A stretch of DNA of 64,000 bases, taken from Apostichopus japonicus. Lineage: Eukaryota; Echinodermata; Holothuroidea; Aspidochirotida; Stichopodidae. The translations under genes were made by a program, and so were the position numbers. Of the stretch, positions 52,301-64,000 are shown one piece after another (position 1 is the stretch's first letter; each line of letters opens with the position of its first letter). The DNA is taken from positions 11,743,501 to 11,807,500 of the forward strand of contig NC_092568.1 in NCBI RefSeq assembly GCF_037975245.1. The letters are read 5' to 3'. The notes below the pieces were generated by a model. The model had not been told where the DNA came from. It ran no database searches and saw only the letters and a program-made list of their open reading frames with translations.

Positions 52301-55300
52301 TTATCTTTAACTTTATGAAGAGCAGATCTTGTTATGTAAAGATTAATTTCATTCATATTTTATATAAATAAATCCAACTCACCACTAATACTGGTCTGCA
52401 AACTTAATTGTTTGTTTGTTGTTGTTTGCTTTCCAACTAAACAAGAAGGAAAACAAACTATAAATGTTTAAACTTTACTGTTTGGCGTTCCATAAACTAT
52501 AACAGCTAACAATGATGGATTGACAAAAGGAAGGTTATATAAGTATTCACGACATTATCAAAGGTATGGATTTCTTTCTATCGCTGTTCGATCGTATATC
52601 AATGCACGTATATCAATGGCAGAGGTATATAGCTACTTACCTACTACAGTGTTATCAGTGGTGTGGCTTAGCTCTTCCTTGCCAATCCCAAAAACTGTGA
52701 ACGAGGAGAGTAATTTACTACAAATTATGGATTAGTTAATAATTACAAGTATAACCGTATCGATATTATACTGAAGCATTGTGAGTTAAAACTTCCTCGA
52801 TTATGTTTTGTGCAGTGATGAAGAGTAGGGTAGGTGGACTGGTGGAAAGATGGGGAAATTTGATGAACACATTATTATGTTGATGAGAAGCTAATTATGT
52901 CTTATGATTGCTTCAGATTATAAATTGATTAGTAATTGGGTTGAATAATTCATAAAAATAAGATAACGGACAGCATGTTACTCACCAGAGTAATCAGACT
53001 GTTGAATGTCCTGTGTATGGGTGATAGTTTGTCCGTCTGTAAACAGAATATATTACGTAACATCATAATATGACAGACTAATAGGAAAACAAAGGTATTA
53101 TTAATGCATCAGAATATATGATGTATAAGATAAGTCGTCATTTAATATTCAGGGTTCCTTATCATTATTATCATTATTATTAAAATATATTTGAAATTAC
53201 AAACCTTCGGTTTGAGTTGTTATCTTATTCGCCTTCAGTTGGTATGAAGACACCCCATCTGTCAGAGAAAAGAGAACAGAGGAATCCATGAATACCGCTG
53301 AAAAAAATATACGCACAGTGTCGATGACTTTAAGGCTATATAATATGTCTACTTGTTGTCATAGTCAAGGAGTCGAATCCTTCCCACACCACTGTTTATC
53401 CCCTTCTTAACCTCCAGATGATACAGTGTATATTGGGCATAATATACCCCCACCCCCGCCCCGCCAAATGAATCTCCAAAGAGAAACACCTTGACACGGA
53501 CATGTAACACAATATGACGGTACTTACCAGTCCAATAGTACATGTATTTGGTGGCTGTCTTGGTACCGGTTGGATCTGAAAGAAATATGAAGAAGCATTT
53601 TTAAGTAATAATTTAAATAGTGTGGGTTAGAATTTAAAATAAAACTCAATCAAAACTCCTTGATGTAAACAAACAATCTATTTTTGTCACCTGTTAGAGT
53701 TTCCTCGGTGTTTTGGATCTGATCAGGGCCTGAAAAGACAGTCAAATTATGTTATATTTGAAAACAGTCAAGAAGACTTTTATTACATAAATCTCAGGTT
53801 TATTAGCTTGAGTAGAAATTATAGAAAGATTAATATTTAAATTTTTCAAATCAATTGAGTATTAACCTTTCTTGCGCACAATACGTAATTCATTTTCACT
53901 CAATACTCACCAGTTGCACTTTTGAAGGTATACTGGTAGTAAGTCAGGGTGTAACCTGAAAAATGAAAAATGTGACTTTTCTCGTCAAAATGTTTTACCT
54001 ACTGATAAATATTAAATACGGGACTGCAGAGACTTCCACAAGTGACCGCCCTCCCCCCCCCCCCTTACATACAGTCTTGAAAAAGAAGATATACCTTAAT
54101 GCTTTAATATAATGTAACCATATATTATAGCCTACCGACTACAGTGAGTGTTACTAATTACCTTCACATCTCGTTGTTGTGGTCTGTTGAGTGTGTTGAC
54201 CCTGAATATCTGCAGCGTGAATAAAAATGGCTAAACTTTTAAAAATAAAGGTAAAACCATTTTTTTGACAACGATAGTATGTTTTCTTCCCTTTTCCTAG
54301 GTTTTACATATTGGCGATGTTCTGTGCACCAAGTTCATTTTCTCAAGTTCCATGCAATGCAGTATTGACTACAAGCATATCGTTTATAATATACAAAAGT
54401 CACGAAAATGAAGTACTGTATGAAAACAAACTATATCTTACCAGACCAGGTAGAGGTAGTATCATCTTGTTGATGCTTCTCGAAGGTAGCAGGGGTCGTG
54501 TACGGCTCGACTACAAAATAAAATATATATAAAGTGATGGTCTGACGGAAAATATTAAATTGTAAATGGATTTTATATTCAATATCTTTGGTATACTAAT
54601 CACAAAAGAATTTAGAGATATTTTAGTCTGTAGAGATATGGTAGTCTGAGAGATAATACAGTGAATCGAGGCAATAACTCTACTGACCATGACTTGCCGA
54701 TTTTATGATGGAATGACTCGTGATACAGATCTCGAATGCAAGTAACCATATTCAGATCACGAATGTAAGTAACCATATACAGATCACGAATGTAAGTAAC
54801 CATATTCAGAACAAGAATGTAAGTAACCATATTCAGAACACGAATGTAAGTAACCATATTCAGAACACGAATGTAAGTAACCATATTCAGAACAAGAATG
54901 TAAGTAACCATATTCAGAACACGAATGTAAGTAACCATATTCAGAACACGAATGTAAGTAACCATATTCAGAACAGGAATGTAAGTAACCATATTCAGAA
55001 CACGAATGTAAGTAACCATATACAGAACACGAATGTAAGTAACCATATTCAGAACATGAATGTAAGTAACCATATTCAGAACAGGAATGTAAGTAACCAT
55101 ATTCAGAACACGAATGTAAGTAACCATATACAGAACACGAATGTAAGTAACCATATTCAGAACACGAATGTAAGTAACCATATTCAGAACACGAATGTAA
55201 GTAACCATATTCAGAACAGGAATGTTAGTAACCATATTCAGAACACGAATGTAAGTAACCACATACAGAACAGGAATGTAAGTAACCATATACATATCAC

Positions 55301-58143
55301 GAATGTAAGTAACCATATCAGATTGCGAGGTCTGCATTCTGATGTTTTCTATTCGGCAGTGAAGTGAATAGAAGGGGGAATGGGTGGATGTCATGAAGGG
55401 TGTAGCAAGAGTGGATGAGGTGAGAGGGACGGTAAGAAGAAGAGAGAGACTGTGATTGTGTGTATGTGTGTTCTGATACTACAGGCATTCAGTAAAGATA
55501 ACAACAATGAAACCTTTCTTCAAAAAAAAAAACTCACCTCGAGGTAAATTAATGATCCCAAAGTAACCGCTTGGAATCAGTAACATTCTCTCAGGATCTA
55601 AAGGAAAGATTAAGTAAAAGTTATAAAATATCGAATGATAAAAAAAAACGGGTAGTATGCCCAAAAGTGTTTAATGAGTTTTACGTACAATCTCGTTCGC
55701 TGTCAATATTTTGGGTATACTGTACTACGTATAAAGTTCAACTTACCGTTCTTGTGATCGAGAGGAATACATGAAGGAAGGCCTTGAATGAGGCGTTCTG
55801 CTGCAGTAAAGAAAGAAAAGAACCAACTTATATAAGCAACAATTAACAACTATTTCAAACCGTCATCATAAAACCAGTTAAATGGTTTTGTGCATGATTT
55901 AAATGAAGTATATTGTACCCATATTTTTTTTCGTTACAAGAAGTCATAGTAACTCACCTTCAAATTTTGCCAGCATAAAATCAGGATAAAGTTTTAGCTG
56001 ATCTTGCATCGTAAGATCAAGATAGCCTGAATGGGAGTAAAAAGCTAATTAACAACATTATAGTTTAATGTAAAGTTTGAATTTAATATGTATGTGATCT
56101 TGTTTTATGAATGGTCAGCGAACAATTTCTTTATATAAATGAGTCACTTCACTATGTGCTTTAACGTGAAAATTAGTATTCATTACGTAAAGGAAGAGAT
56201 GATTACGCTTACTGTTAAAAAGATCTTCACGCATGCGCAGGGTTTGCTCTGAAAAAAAGAAGAGAGTTTCCATATATATGTGAAATTGAAATCATCTGAG
56301 CATTAATGTTATTAAGTGACACACACACGCATACACACAAAAAAAGTAAAGCAAGCACAGAAGTTGTTAAAAACATTCATGGAAAGTTAAAATTATTTAC
56401 GAAGTTCTGAAGGACGATGCATGGTTCGGATGTTTGTGATTAAAGGGCGGTAGAAAATTACCAGCCGTCGGTCATGGAATCGCATACGAATGCTAAGTTA
56501 TTGTAAAGTACTGTGGAAACTAGAAAAATAAACTTGGTGAAATACCTGATGGAAAGCAAAGAAGCAAAGAAACATTTTCTTCGGTGACGGGAAATTCCCG
56601 AGTGAAGGGTTTCCGTTTTAGATCTATGTAGATGAAAACAGTAATAAGAACGATGTTTAAACTACATAGCTTCACTTAGAATCGGAATGCAAGACTATCA
56701 CGTCGCCATGTACTTTGGAGGGGTTGGGTGGGTGGAGGGGCATATTAGAGTGATATGGTCGTCTCATCGTTACCTTACTCACCGTGGAAGGAAAAGCAAA
56801 CCACAGAATCATACCAGGAGAATGATTAACTATATACACATACCTCGATTCTGAAAGTTTTCCTCTCCTTACCCTGTAAGCTACCATAGGATCCCCCTCC
56901 CCCCATCCGTCCCTTCCAATCCAAATTATTATTGAAGTCACTGGTCAATATATTATATGCTATTCCTCTATTTAATGGATCTATTAATAATGACGTGATA
57001 TAAATACTCGCCCATAATTGGATGACGTAATTTGACTTTGACCTACACCTTACCTTGAAACGGAGGACGGTACCCGTAACATCCTTCTGGGAGGATGTAT
57101 TGAGCTGAGGATAAACGAAAATATATCTGACTAACTAAGAAGATGAATTCAGTTTCTTTTAATGACTTGCCTTATATTTTGGTTAGTATATGGAATCAGA
57201 AACATTGTATGCAGAGATCTGATATAAGTCTTGTTAGGCGTCACTATGGACGGGTGTGTGCTGGGCTAGCTTTTTATAAGGGTTTTTATATTAAAATTTT
57301 TTTTTGACTGAGATCAGTAATTCATGTTACCAAGAAATATTGGACTCCTCAAGGGTAAGGAAGGGTCAGGGTGGGGTGGGGAGATGGAAAACTTTAAATG
57401 GAAGGGAGAGAGAAAGAGACCCAACCTACCTCCACGTTGAATAAACTGAATATAGGGAACTTTTACGAACGCTTTATAGAGCATTGAAAATAAAAAATTA
57501 TGATCGTTGAACAATTTCTCTCAGTTATCTGCCTTCCCAATATCGACAATCGATGTTACATTCACCTACTATAAAACACGTAGTTATGAAATGCGTCACG
57601 CACAGTAACGGTGGCCTGGCCATCCAGGTCCCCACAGCACCTCACCCTTACTCCACCCCCTACACACCGTACCAAATTATGTGTCGAGATTGGCCTATTT
57701 AGTGATGTCATGTTTTATCTTATTGGATTGTTTATGAAGCAAACATAATATTTGACAATCCCGTTATATAGGTATACGCTTTATTCGGACTTACAGTTAC
57801 CGTAAGAAAAAGGTAACAATAAAATCGTGCACAAACTTAATATTACTGGCGTATGGAATATCATGTAGGAATTATATACATGTAGGAATGATATTTAACT
57901 AGTGAGATGATGTCTAAATTGGGCTAATTGTCCTATAAAGTTAGTATCATTTCGCAATACGAGAAATTCCAAATAACTCGAGGACATCATATAGCGTTCC
58001 ACATAAAATGACGACTGAAAATGGAAAAATTAACATATATTTCTTGGTCTTAACTTACCTCGACCATAGGCCAGGAATTTGGTGAACTTCCTAGCCATGT
58101 AAGAGGAAGCATAGTAGCTTGCCAGTGAGAATGTAAAGAACAT
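49346..58143 (-). CDS. Gene 4: complete 23-exon phase-1 microexon gene, about 410 aa
   Basis: Exons in transcript order: 58059-58143, 57054-57104, 56546-56623, 56213-56248, 55958-56026, 55747-55800, 55538-55597, 54442-54510, 54162-54209, 53911-53955, 53691-53729, 53528-53575, 53205-53258, 52986-53036, 52641-52694, 52383-52436, 52012-52065, 51669-51716, 51423-51473, 51066-51110, 50650-50697, 49778-49840, 49346-49374. The frame is intact over all 23 exons. This copy has the most amino-acid changes in the modules: exon 8 EPYTTPATFEKHQQ (EQYTTPAAFEFHQQ in genes 1 and 2), exon 15 SHTTDNTVVG, exon 16 VGKQTTTNKQLSLQTSISG and exon 17 TQRGSEETVSG. Intron 18 carries a deletion of roughly 110 nt ending just outside the donor, which survives. 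Introns downstream of exon 5 match gene 3; from the exon 5-4 intron through the upstream flank the sequence matches gene 1. Confidence 0.82.
50024..50412. repeat. Possible MITE-like element in intron 21 of gene 4
   Basis: Same as in gene 3; inherited with the gene body. Confidence 0.3.
54715..55318. repeat. 27-bp minisatellite in intron 7 of gene 4 (about 22 copies)
   Basis: Same unit as in the other genes. Shares with gene 3 the blocks containing CAGGAATG variants, agreeing with the close relation of these two gene bodies. Confidence 0.95.
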
Positions 58144-58215
58144 CTTGAGAAATCACACAATAGACTTATCTTCAACGAAGAGCAATTGCAATATAAACAT
58201 TACATTACATGTGTA

Positions 58216-58263
58216 CCTTATAATGTTTATCGTCGTTGTCCATGTCATTTCTGTGTGACGTCA
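58216..58263 (-). promoter_or_regulatory. Putative core promoter of gene 4
   Basis: Minus-strand TATAAGG at 58216-58222 and TGACGTCA at 58256-58263, 73 and 113 nt upstream of the ATG. The distal TGACGTCA is at 58493-58500. Confidence 0.45.
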
Positions 58264-59139
58264 CATGTACAGTAACGCTCGCGCAATGATCACTCAGTGC
58301 GTTTCAACAAGTTACGCTCCGAGATCTGTTGTGTCCTTCGAAACATATATACTATACAGAGACCTGTTATAGCACATCGGTAACTGAATGCGCGCACGTA
58401 CACGCGCAAGTTGTTCCCATCGCAGTGTTGGTACGGACGCACTGCAATAAATTATACAGTAAAAAAAAACGTGTGTAGGCTCGTATGTGTACTGACGTCA
58501 CTGTGTATGGTATTGGAGTTAAGGATCTAGCGTATCTTTGACACTATACCGTTGTAGGCTATGCAAAAGGCGACCTATACATGTCCTACGCTTTCGCAAT
58601 GATCACGCAGTGTCCTTTGCGAGTTTCCATTTCACTATCTGTTCCCGGTTCAAATTTACCACAGGAACCAAATTCTTTTGAGCTATTCAGAATTGCTGCT
58701 TTGTAGAGTTGTTGAGCGAAGTTTTCCGAAGATTCGAATATTTTACGAATTGAGAAACATATGTATGGCACAGCCCTATGAGCATACATAGGCGGATAAA
58801 GGAAGTGATGTGGGCCTAAAGATGCCAACTTCCTAATAGAGGATACGGAGGACCCCCACTCACCCTCCCCTCCCCTCCCCCACTTTTCACTCCACTCTCC
58901 CCTATAGCTCCCCTCAAAAAAAATATTCGACGTGAAATGGTGCATTCTGAGACATTTATTAATTAAGTCTATAATTAGTTTGGTCTTAGTTTATTTATTT
59001 TTCAAGCAGAAAACGATCAATAGGTAAATTTCTTGAACACCAACTACCGATGATGACCTGGCATCGCAGAAATGATATTATTAAGGCCTAAGATGTATTA
59101 TCTTAGATGGTAGAATTGTAATAAATTTCATAATCTTAC

Positions 59140-59334
59140 CTCGTTGTACACATACCCATGCAGTATCAGTTCCTTCCGGAATAACCGAGCCACCATCATT
59201 CCACCCGACAACATTGGGTGGATCATTACCCGGAAGAGATGTTTCACACAAATTTCAGGATTTGTCACAAGAAACCGCAACATTTTCCGGGTTTCCGTCG
59301 ATCTGACCCGACGTAAAATCGTATATGGGAAGTG
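59140..59334 (-). other. Second copy of the possible 195-nt exon in flank A
   Basis: Same boundaries and length as 8472-8666. Roughly nine of 65 phase-0 codons differ in amino acid between the copies, more than expected for a constrained protein given how similar the surrounding DNA is. Confidence 0.3.
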
Positions 59335-59357
59335 CTAACCACTCCCCACCCCTCCGC

Positions 59358-59424
59358 CATAGGTTTGCCAGCTCAAAGTCAGGGTAGAGTTTTAGCTGGT
59401 CTTGAGGCGAGAGATCAAGATAAA
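59358..59424 (-). pseudogene. Exon-5-like relic upstream of gene 4
   Basis: Copy of the relic at 8690-8756, with the acceptor now ending CATACTTAG and a few substitutions. It duplicated with the type A flank. Confidence 0.78.
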
Positions 59425-61640
59425 CTAAGTATGGGAAAAGAGAACTATATATGTTTTCTTGGTTTGTAACGAACGTAAAAAGTTTGGATATTCAGTATCC
59501 ATCAAGATAGCATCTAATTAGGAACAGAGAAGGTAATTAATAATATTATTGTTTACATTAAAGTTTGACTTATATAATATGTCATCTCTTTATTTATGTG
59601 CTGTTATTCAGTGCTGCTGCCAGATAATGGTACCGCTTGGAACCACATCGTGACCGGGTTTGCGTTACTTTAACAAACAAACGTCATACAAAAACATAAC
59701 TGGATCTATCCACTAACAAGTAACGATTTGTCAACGGATTGAATATATAGTCTTCTATTTTTCTCATTTGGAACCCATAAAAGGGGTTTTCTTATATAAT
59801 CGTATATATTTTACTGCAAATGATAATAATGGATGCTAATGCGCCTCACATGCGCCTCACATACGTACCTCAAGTAGGAGGATATTAATGTCATGTGCTT
59901 AATGTCTTTTCGTCGTTATATAGTCATTAATTGAATGCTAGATACGTGTTACCGGAAGCTGGTTAAAACGCTAAACCTTCACTGTACATTCTGGACTGCT
60001 CACATAGCGTAAACATCTTGTCGTACAGGTTTCAGTAATATGAAAGCAAACTGCACCACTTGAATGGCATTAACCTCTCTCTATTGTTATAAACTTGTTT
60101 TGAATAAGGAAGATGTGGTTCGTCAATGAGTATCGATAAAGTTCATTAGTGAGTTACGTAATGGACATAACGGGGACTACTTGGTATTACATTAATGGCA
60201 GTTTTCTTCATCTGTTCATTGTTCATCAGAATGTAGTCAATTGACTTGTTAAACAATTAGAATAAAGAACAGGGAATCGGGTAACATTCTTCCGAGATCA
60301 AACTAGTTTTATCCTGAGACGTGTACAACGAACAGATAGACCGAAGAGTTGAAGACATCCCCGAAGATCATGTGTAGTATATGTTCCCTTCCGAGGGGAA
60401 TGGTTATACAAACCTGACGATGATCACACAGTCACAGTCTCGATGCAAGGGGACTGGGGTTGAGAGCAGATCAGACGTTCGGTAGTTTGGTTTTCTTGCC
60501 CAGGTTCTTTCCTGGGTGACTTTTCTTAAAAAGCATCCCCGGTAATCAATCACGGGAGAATGATCGGCAACTACATTTTGTTGTAACTCGATAACTCACT
60601 TAAATAATTAAATAATAAATAAGGTAGAATTTGAGTCTTGATATGTTATAATACAAAGAAAACAGACAACTTCGAGTCCAATAATGTTTCTGTAGCTATT
60701 CCATTATTTTTCAAGATATGTATCGTTAAATATACTTAATTTCTTGAATATTCGTTTAGGCTAAATACTTGATGGTGACGTCGGCTCCTCACTGCAGTTC
60801 TTATAGTTAATGTTAATCCGTTTTTTTTAGGTCAACCAGAATATGTTCGTTAAACTTCATATAAGCAGCAGAGTACCCTTGGATGGCATTCGACATCATT
60901 TGTCCTTAACAAATTAATAATACATTATAAACATGTCATTTGAAACCATATCATCTTAATTTCTCCCATTGAGTTGTGTAGTGCAACCGACGGAGGAACT
61001 AGTCTGATGGGCTGTGTAATTAACTAATTAAATGGTCCAGTCACTTTAACTAAACTCAACTGTTTAAAGGGTCATTCAAAAGAACAAACAAAAAAATAAG
61101 TAAATGTGCTATACAACCCTAGCTAGACAGAGAGCAGTGGTTTTTAACGTTCCACGGCATATCAAAGTTAATTTTGTTGCTGAAGTTATCAAAACACAAT
61201 ACGGGGTATTTGTTTTGTGTGAATCTCAAACAAAGTTCTTAAGAATCACTCAGTTTCCGAAACTACCTACTATCCGGTATGAGAATTTGCTACAACACTG
61301 TTGCTTATAATGGGACCATATTGAAACTGGTATACTTTGATTTTCTTGCAAAAGTGATATAGATTGAATTCTATATATATTAAATATTTGGTCTCATGGC
61401 CTTGCCGGCTTGTATGTCTCTAGTATTGCAACGAATATAATGCTTGTTTTGGTGTAGGTTGTGTAAATCTTTACCAACACATTTATGTCAAACAATGAGT
61501 TTAATTAAGTTTCTGCAAACCCCTGTGAACCGCATGACTGTTTGAATCTTTTGCTTGGCTTACCAAAAATAACCCATTACAATAAAATACATTCCACCTT
61601 CAGAGTGACAAGAAAAAAAAAACGGCTTTTAAGGAATTCG

Positions 61641-62215
61641 ATGGCGCTAGTTTGAAACAGGGTGTTTTTTAATATAAAATAATTATATGGCGCTTAAAGG
61701 CATCCGTAGATTCACTTCTAGGAGAATAGCGCCTCATCGGGCCATGTATTCAGTGGACGGTGGCTGCAAGCATGCCGGTCGCAGAGATGTCACCACCGCT
61801 GGCCAAAGGCAAGGATTCACGCACGCCACCTAGTACGCTTCTGGTCGATTTGACCGACCTTCTGCGCATCCTCCCGGGTTCTTTTGCGACAACAAGGGAG
61901 ACATGGTACGGGATCCTAGGCCACAAAAAAGCACCATGCCACAGCCTGAGGTATTAACGCCAGAGGCCTGTCTTGAACCCTAGCCACGATTTACACGACC
62001 GACGAGGAATGAGTCTTTCGTCACCCTCTTAACAGCATCGGCCACCACATCAGCTAGTAATTTACATGGTTGAATTAATATATCAAGACTTCAGCGTCGA
62101 CTACTGAAATAGAAAAAGAAATTTGAAACGTGTATAACCAACCATCGATGGAGCCGAACTCAGTTCATCAGGTTACCAGTCCACTGCTCTACCCACTAAA
62201 CCATTTGACGAGTTA
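61641..62215 (-). mobile_element. Composite tRNA-derived SINE, second A copy
   Basis: Duplicate of the element at 10971-11545 within the second A flank, with scattered substitutions. Confidence 0.7.
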
Positions 62216-64000
62216 ACTTTCAACGAGCTTAAATTGGTGTTGTTGGTTGGATACAATCTATTGGTAACAGTGAACGACACTGCCTTCAACGAAATCTCTA
62301 TTCATCCTGTTTTACTCTCATTAGAACAACGGATCTGAATATCTTTATTAACAAGAAGCTCACGCTCCCGTGTTTTTGTTTACATTGCAGCATGAATGTC
62401 GCTTCCTTTCAAGACTTAAATGTACAATATGCTTATGTCCGATATACCGATGTCTTCGAAGCAAGCAGTAAAAGAAAAACGGATTCCGTGAAATCTTCTT
62501 ATTCACAAAAGGTTGCTTAAGATTATGCTCGCAAGATAGTTCTTGCTGTAAGTTGTCTCCCTTTACAACTATATTTTATGCAGACGATCATGAACTTGGA
62601 TTAAGCCTGAAATTTCAACAAACAATACCTATTCACATTTCAAGACCTTCTTGAATGAGGAAGGGACAATACTTATTAAGTCAAACACGTTAACTACATG
62701 TGACTTATCTTATTTAGGGATCTGAAAGTCTGGAAATAGCACAGTAATTCGAGTTTATTCAAGTAGATTTGGGAAACACGGGGATCGGGAATTCGTCAAC
62801 TTACAAGACTTTGTTTGGTCCGCAAGTGACTAGATGTGTTTATTAATCCTCTGAAACTGCGGTATTTGCGTGTATAGCACCCCCCCCCCGCCACATACGA
62901 AGTGTTTATTTAGTTTAATACAAAATATTAGAACCATCTTTATAAATATCACATTTTGATCATTATCAGCCAATGTTGTGTACAATTGTTGCATTTTGAA
63001 AGACTGAATGGTAATGAGGAAGGGACGGTGACGAGGACGGGGTTTGGATGTTTTAATAGCTCTTATATGTGCAATACAAGTCAACACTCTGACATGGTCG
63101 ACTCTATCAGCAGCTTAAATCTCTATAAAGCATAAGATATAGGAGGCAATAGCATCCCTTTCAAGGTCGTAGCTACTCACCCTTCACCGCCGCCCTCCTT
63201 CTCATTTCATTTGCCGATACATTATACTGAAGCATGAAAATTGTATCTAAGGTCAGATCTCTATAACAAAGAAATAAACGAACGGAATGAAAATTAAGTT
63301 TTCTCCTCCTATTGTTTTGAAAAGAGGTATTTGCGTCACCTCTCATAGAGTGTGGGTTTGAAATAATTGACATCATTCATCCAGAACTCTGCTATAATTT
63401 ATTATTTGTCTTTCATCCAGAACTCTGTTTTACTGTGTTTAACAAAAGATGTTGTATCATTGAAAAAGGCGTAACATGACAAAAATCAGGTTTAAGCATG
63501 AAAGGTATAAACGTAGCTCCGGAAATTGGGTAACCTTATGTACGCAACCATGGTATCGTCTTGTATTAGGATCTGATATCTCTGATATTGCCATTAAGTA
63601 ACAAGCAAATGTGTCACGGTCAATTCATACGGTTTGAGGCAAATATATCTTATCATCAAAAACATGCAAACTTGGGTGGGACCATCATATTTAATTAGAC
63701 TATGGGCCAACGGAGACTCCCCCCCCCCCCCCCTAACTGACTTTAAATTCATCACCTGACCCAAATTTATTCATGCAACAAATTTATTTATGAAAAAAAA
63801 GAACATCATGCTACAAAGTATTGTAAGTGTTGTAAGTGTCAAAAGGAAGGAAGAACCAATGAGAACATGTGAACTATAGAAACATTCTTTGTATTCCGTT
63901 TCAAGTCATGTTGGAGGATTAGAGATTACGTTCATCCCAAGAACTAACCGCCATGAAATGGAAGGAAAGCTAAAAGGGAAAGCATTCTTATAAGTAATTC

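Larger units (their letters stand above)
58997..64000. other. Type A flank upstream of gene 4, cut by window edge
   Basis: Near-identical copy of 8335-13340. Carries the same exon-5-like relic and composite SINE. The palindromic satellite, if present, would lie beyond 64000. Confidence 0.85.

Noticed and set aside
1-64000. Assigning the locus to schistosomes because of the micro-exon design
   Set aside because: Exons are mostly longer than the classic schistosome micro-exons and no sequence match is recognised; the resemblance is architectural only.

Overview
The window is AT-rich animal DNA. Evidence for an animal is the many short GT-AG introns, tRNA-derived SINE-like repeats, satellites and minisatellites, and a fragment of a non-LTR reverse transcriptase of a type common in marine invertebrates. 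The species cannot be named from the sequence. No bacterial-type gene, rRNA, intact tRNA or CRISPR array is seen.

The dominant content is a head-to-tail tandem family of four paralogous genes, all on the minus strand. Gene 1 has its start at 7476 and its 3' end lies beyond the left edge. Gene 2 runs 23194 to 15142, gene 3 runs 40695 to 31298 and gene 4 runs 58143 to 49346. The complete genes have 23 coding exons, most of 36-78 nt, spread over 8-9.4 kb, and encode about 410 residues. Every internal exon is a multiple of three, every intron is phase 1, and no copy carries a stop or frameshift in a predicted exon. None of the usual-frame long ORFs are the gene: the coding sequence is visible only by joining exons. 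Exons 1-7 encode an N-terminal part. Exons 8-22 encode fifteen short S/T/Q/Y/D-rich modules, each beginning with a split GNN codon (usually D) and ending with G. Exon 23 adds nine residues ending in Cys. I do not recognise the protein family.

Layout: gene 1 (1-7476), flank type A (8335-13909), gene 2, flank type B (24055-30146), gene 3, flank type B (41570-48184), gene 4, flank type A (58997-64000). About 850 bp directly upstream of each start codon is shared by all four copies and contains a TATA-like box and two perfect TGACGTCA palindromes. Beyond that the A and B flanks are unrelated apart from a composite SINE present in both, in opposite orientation. Gene bodies also fall into two types: genes 1 and 2 share one, genes 3 and 4 the other. 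All four body-by-flank combinations occur, which points to exchange between paralogs, with a switch near exon 5.

Other content: a 27-bp minisatellite in intron 7 whose copy number differs in each gene (about 14, 5, 33, 22), an AT-rich satellite in each B flank, a palindromic repeat in flank A, a 5'-truncated retrotransposon in intron 1 of gene 3 only, and relics of a further family member (an exon-5-like pseudo-exon) in both A flanks. If the exon structure is transcribed as predicted, any exon or group of exons could be skipped without changing frame, so each gene could yield many protein variants.
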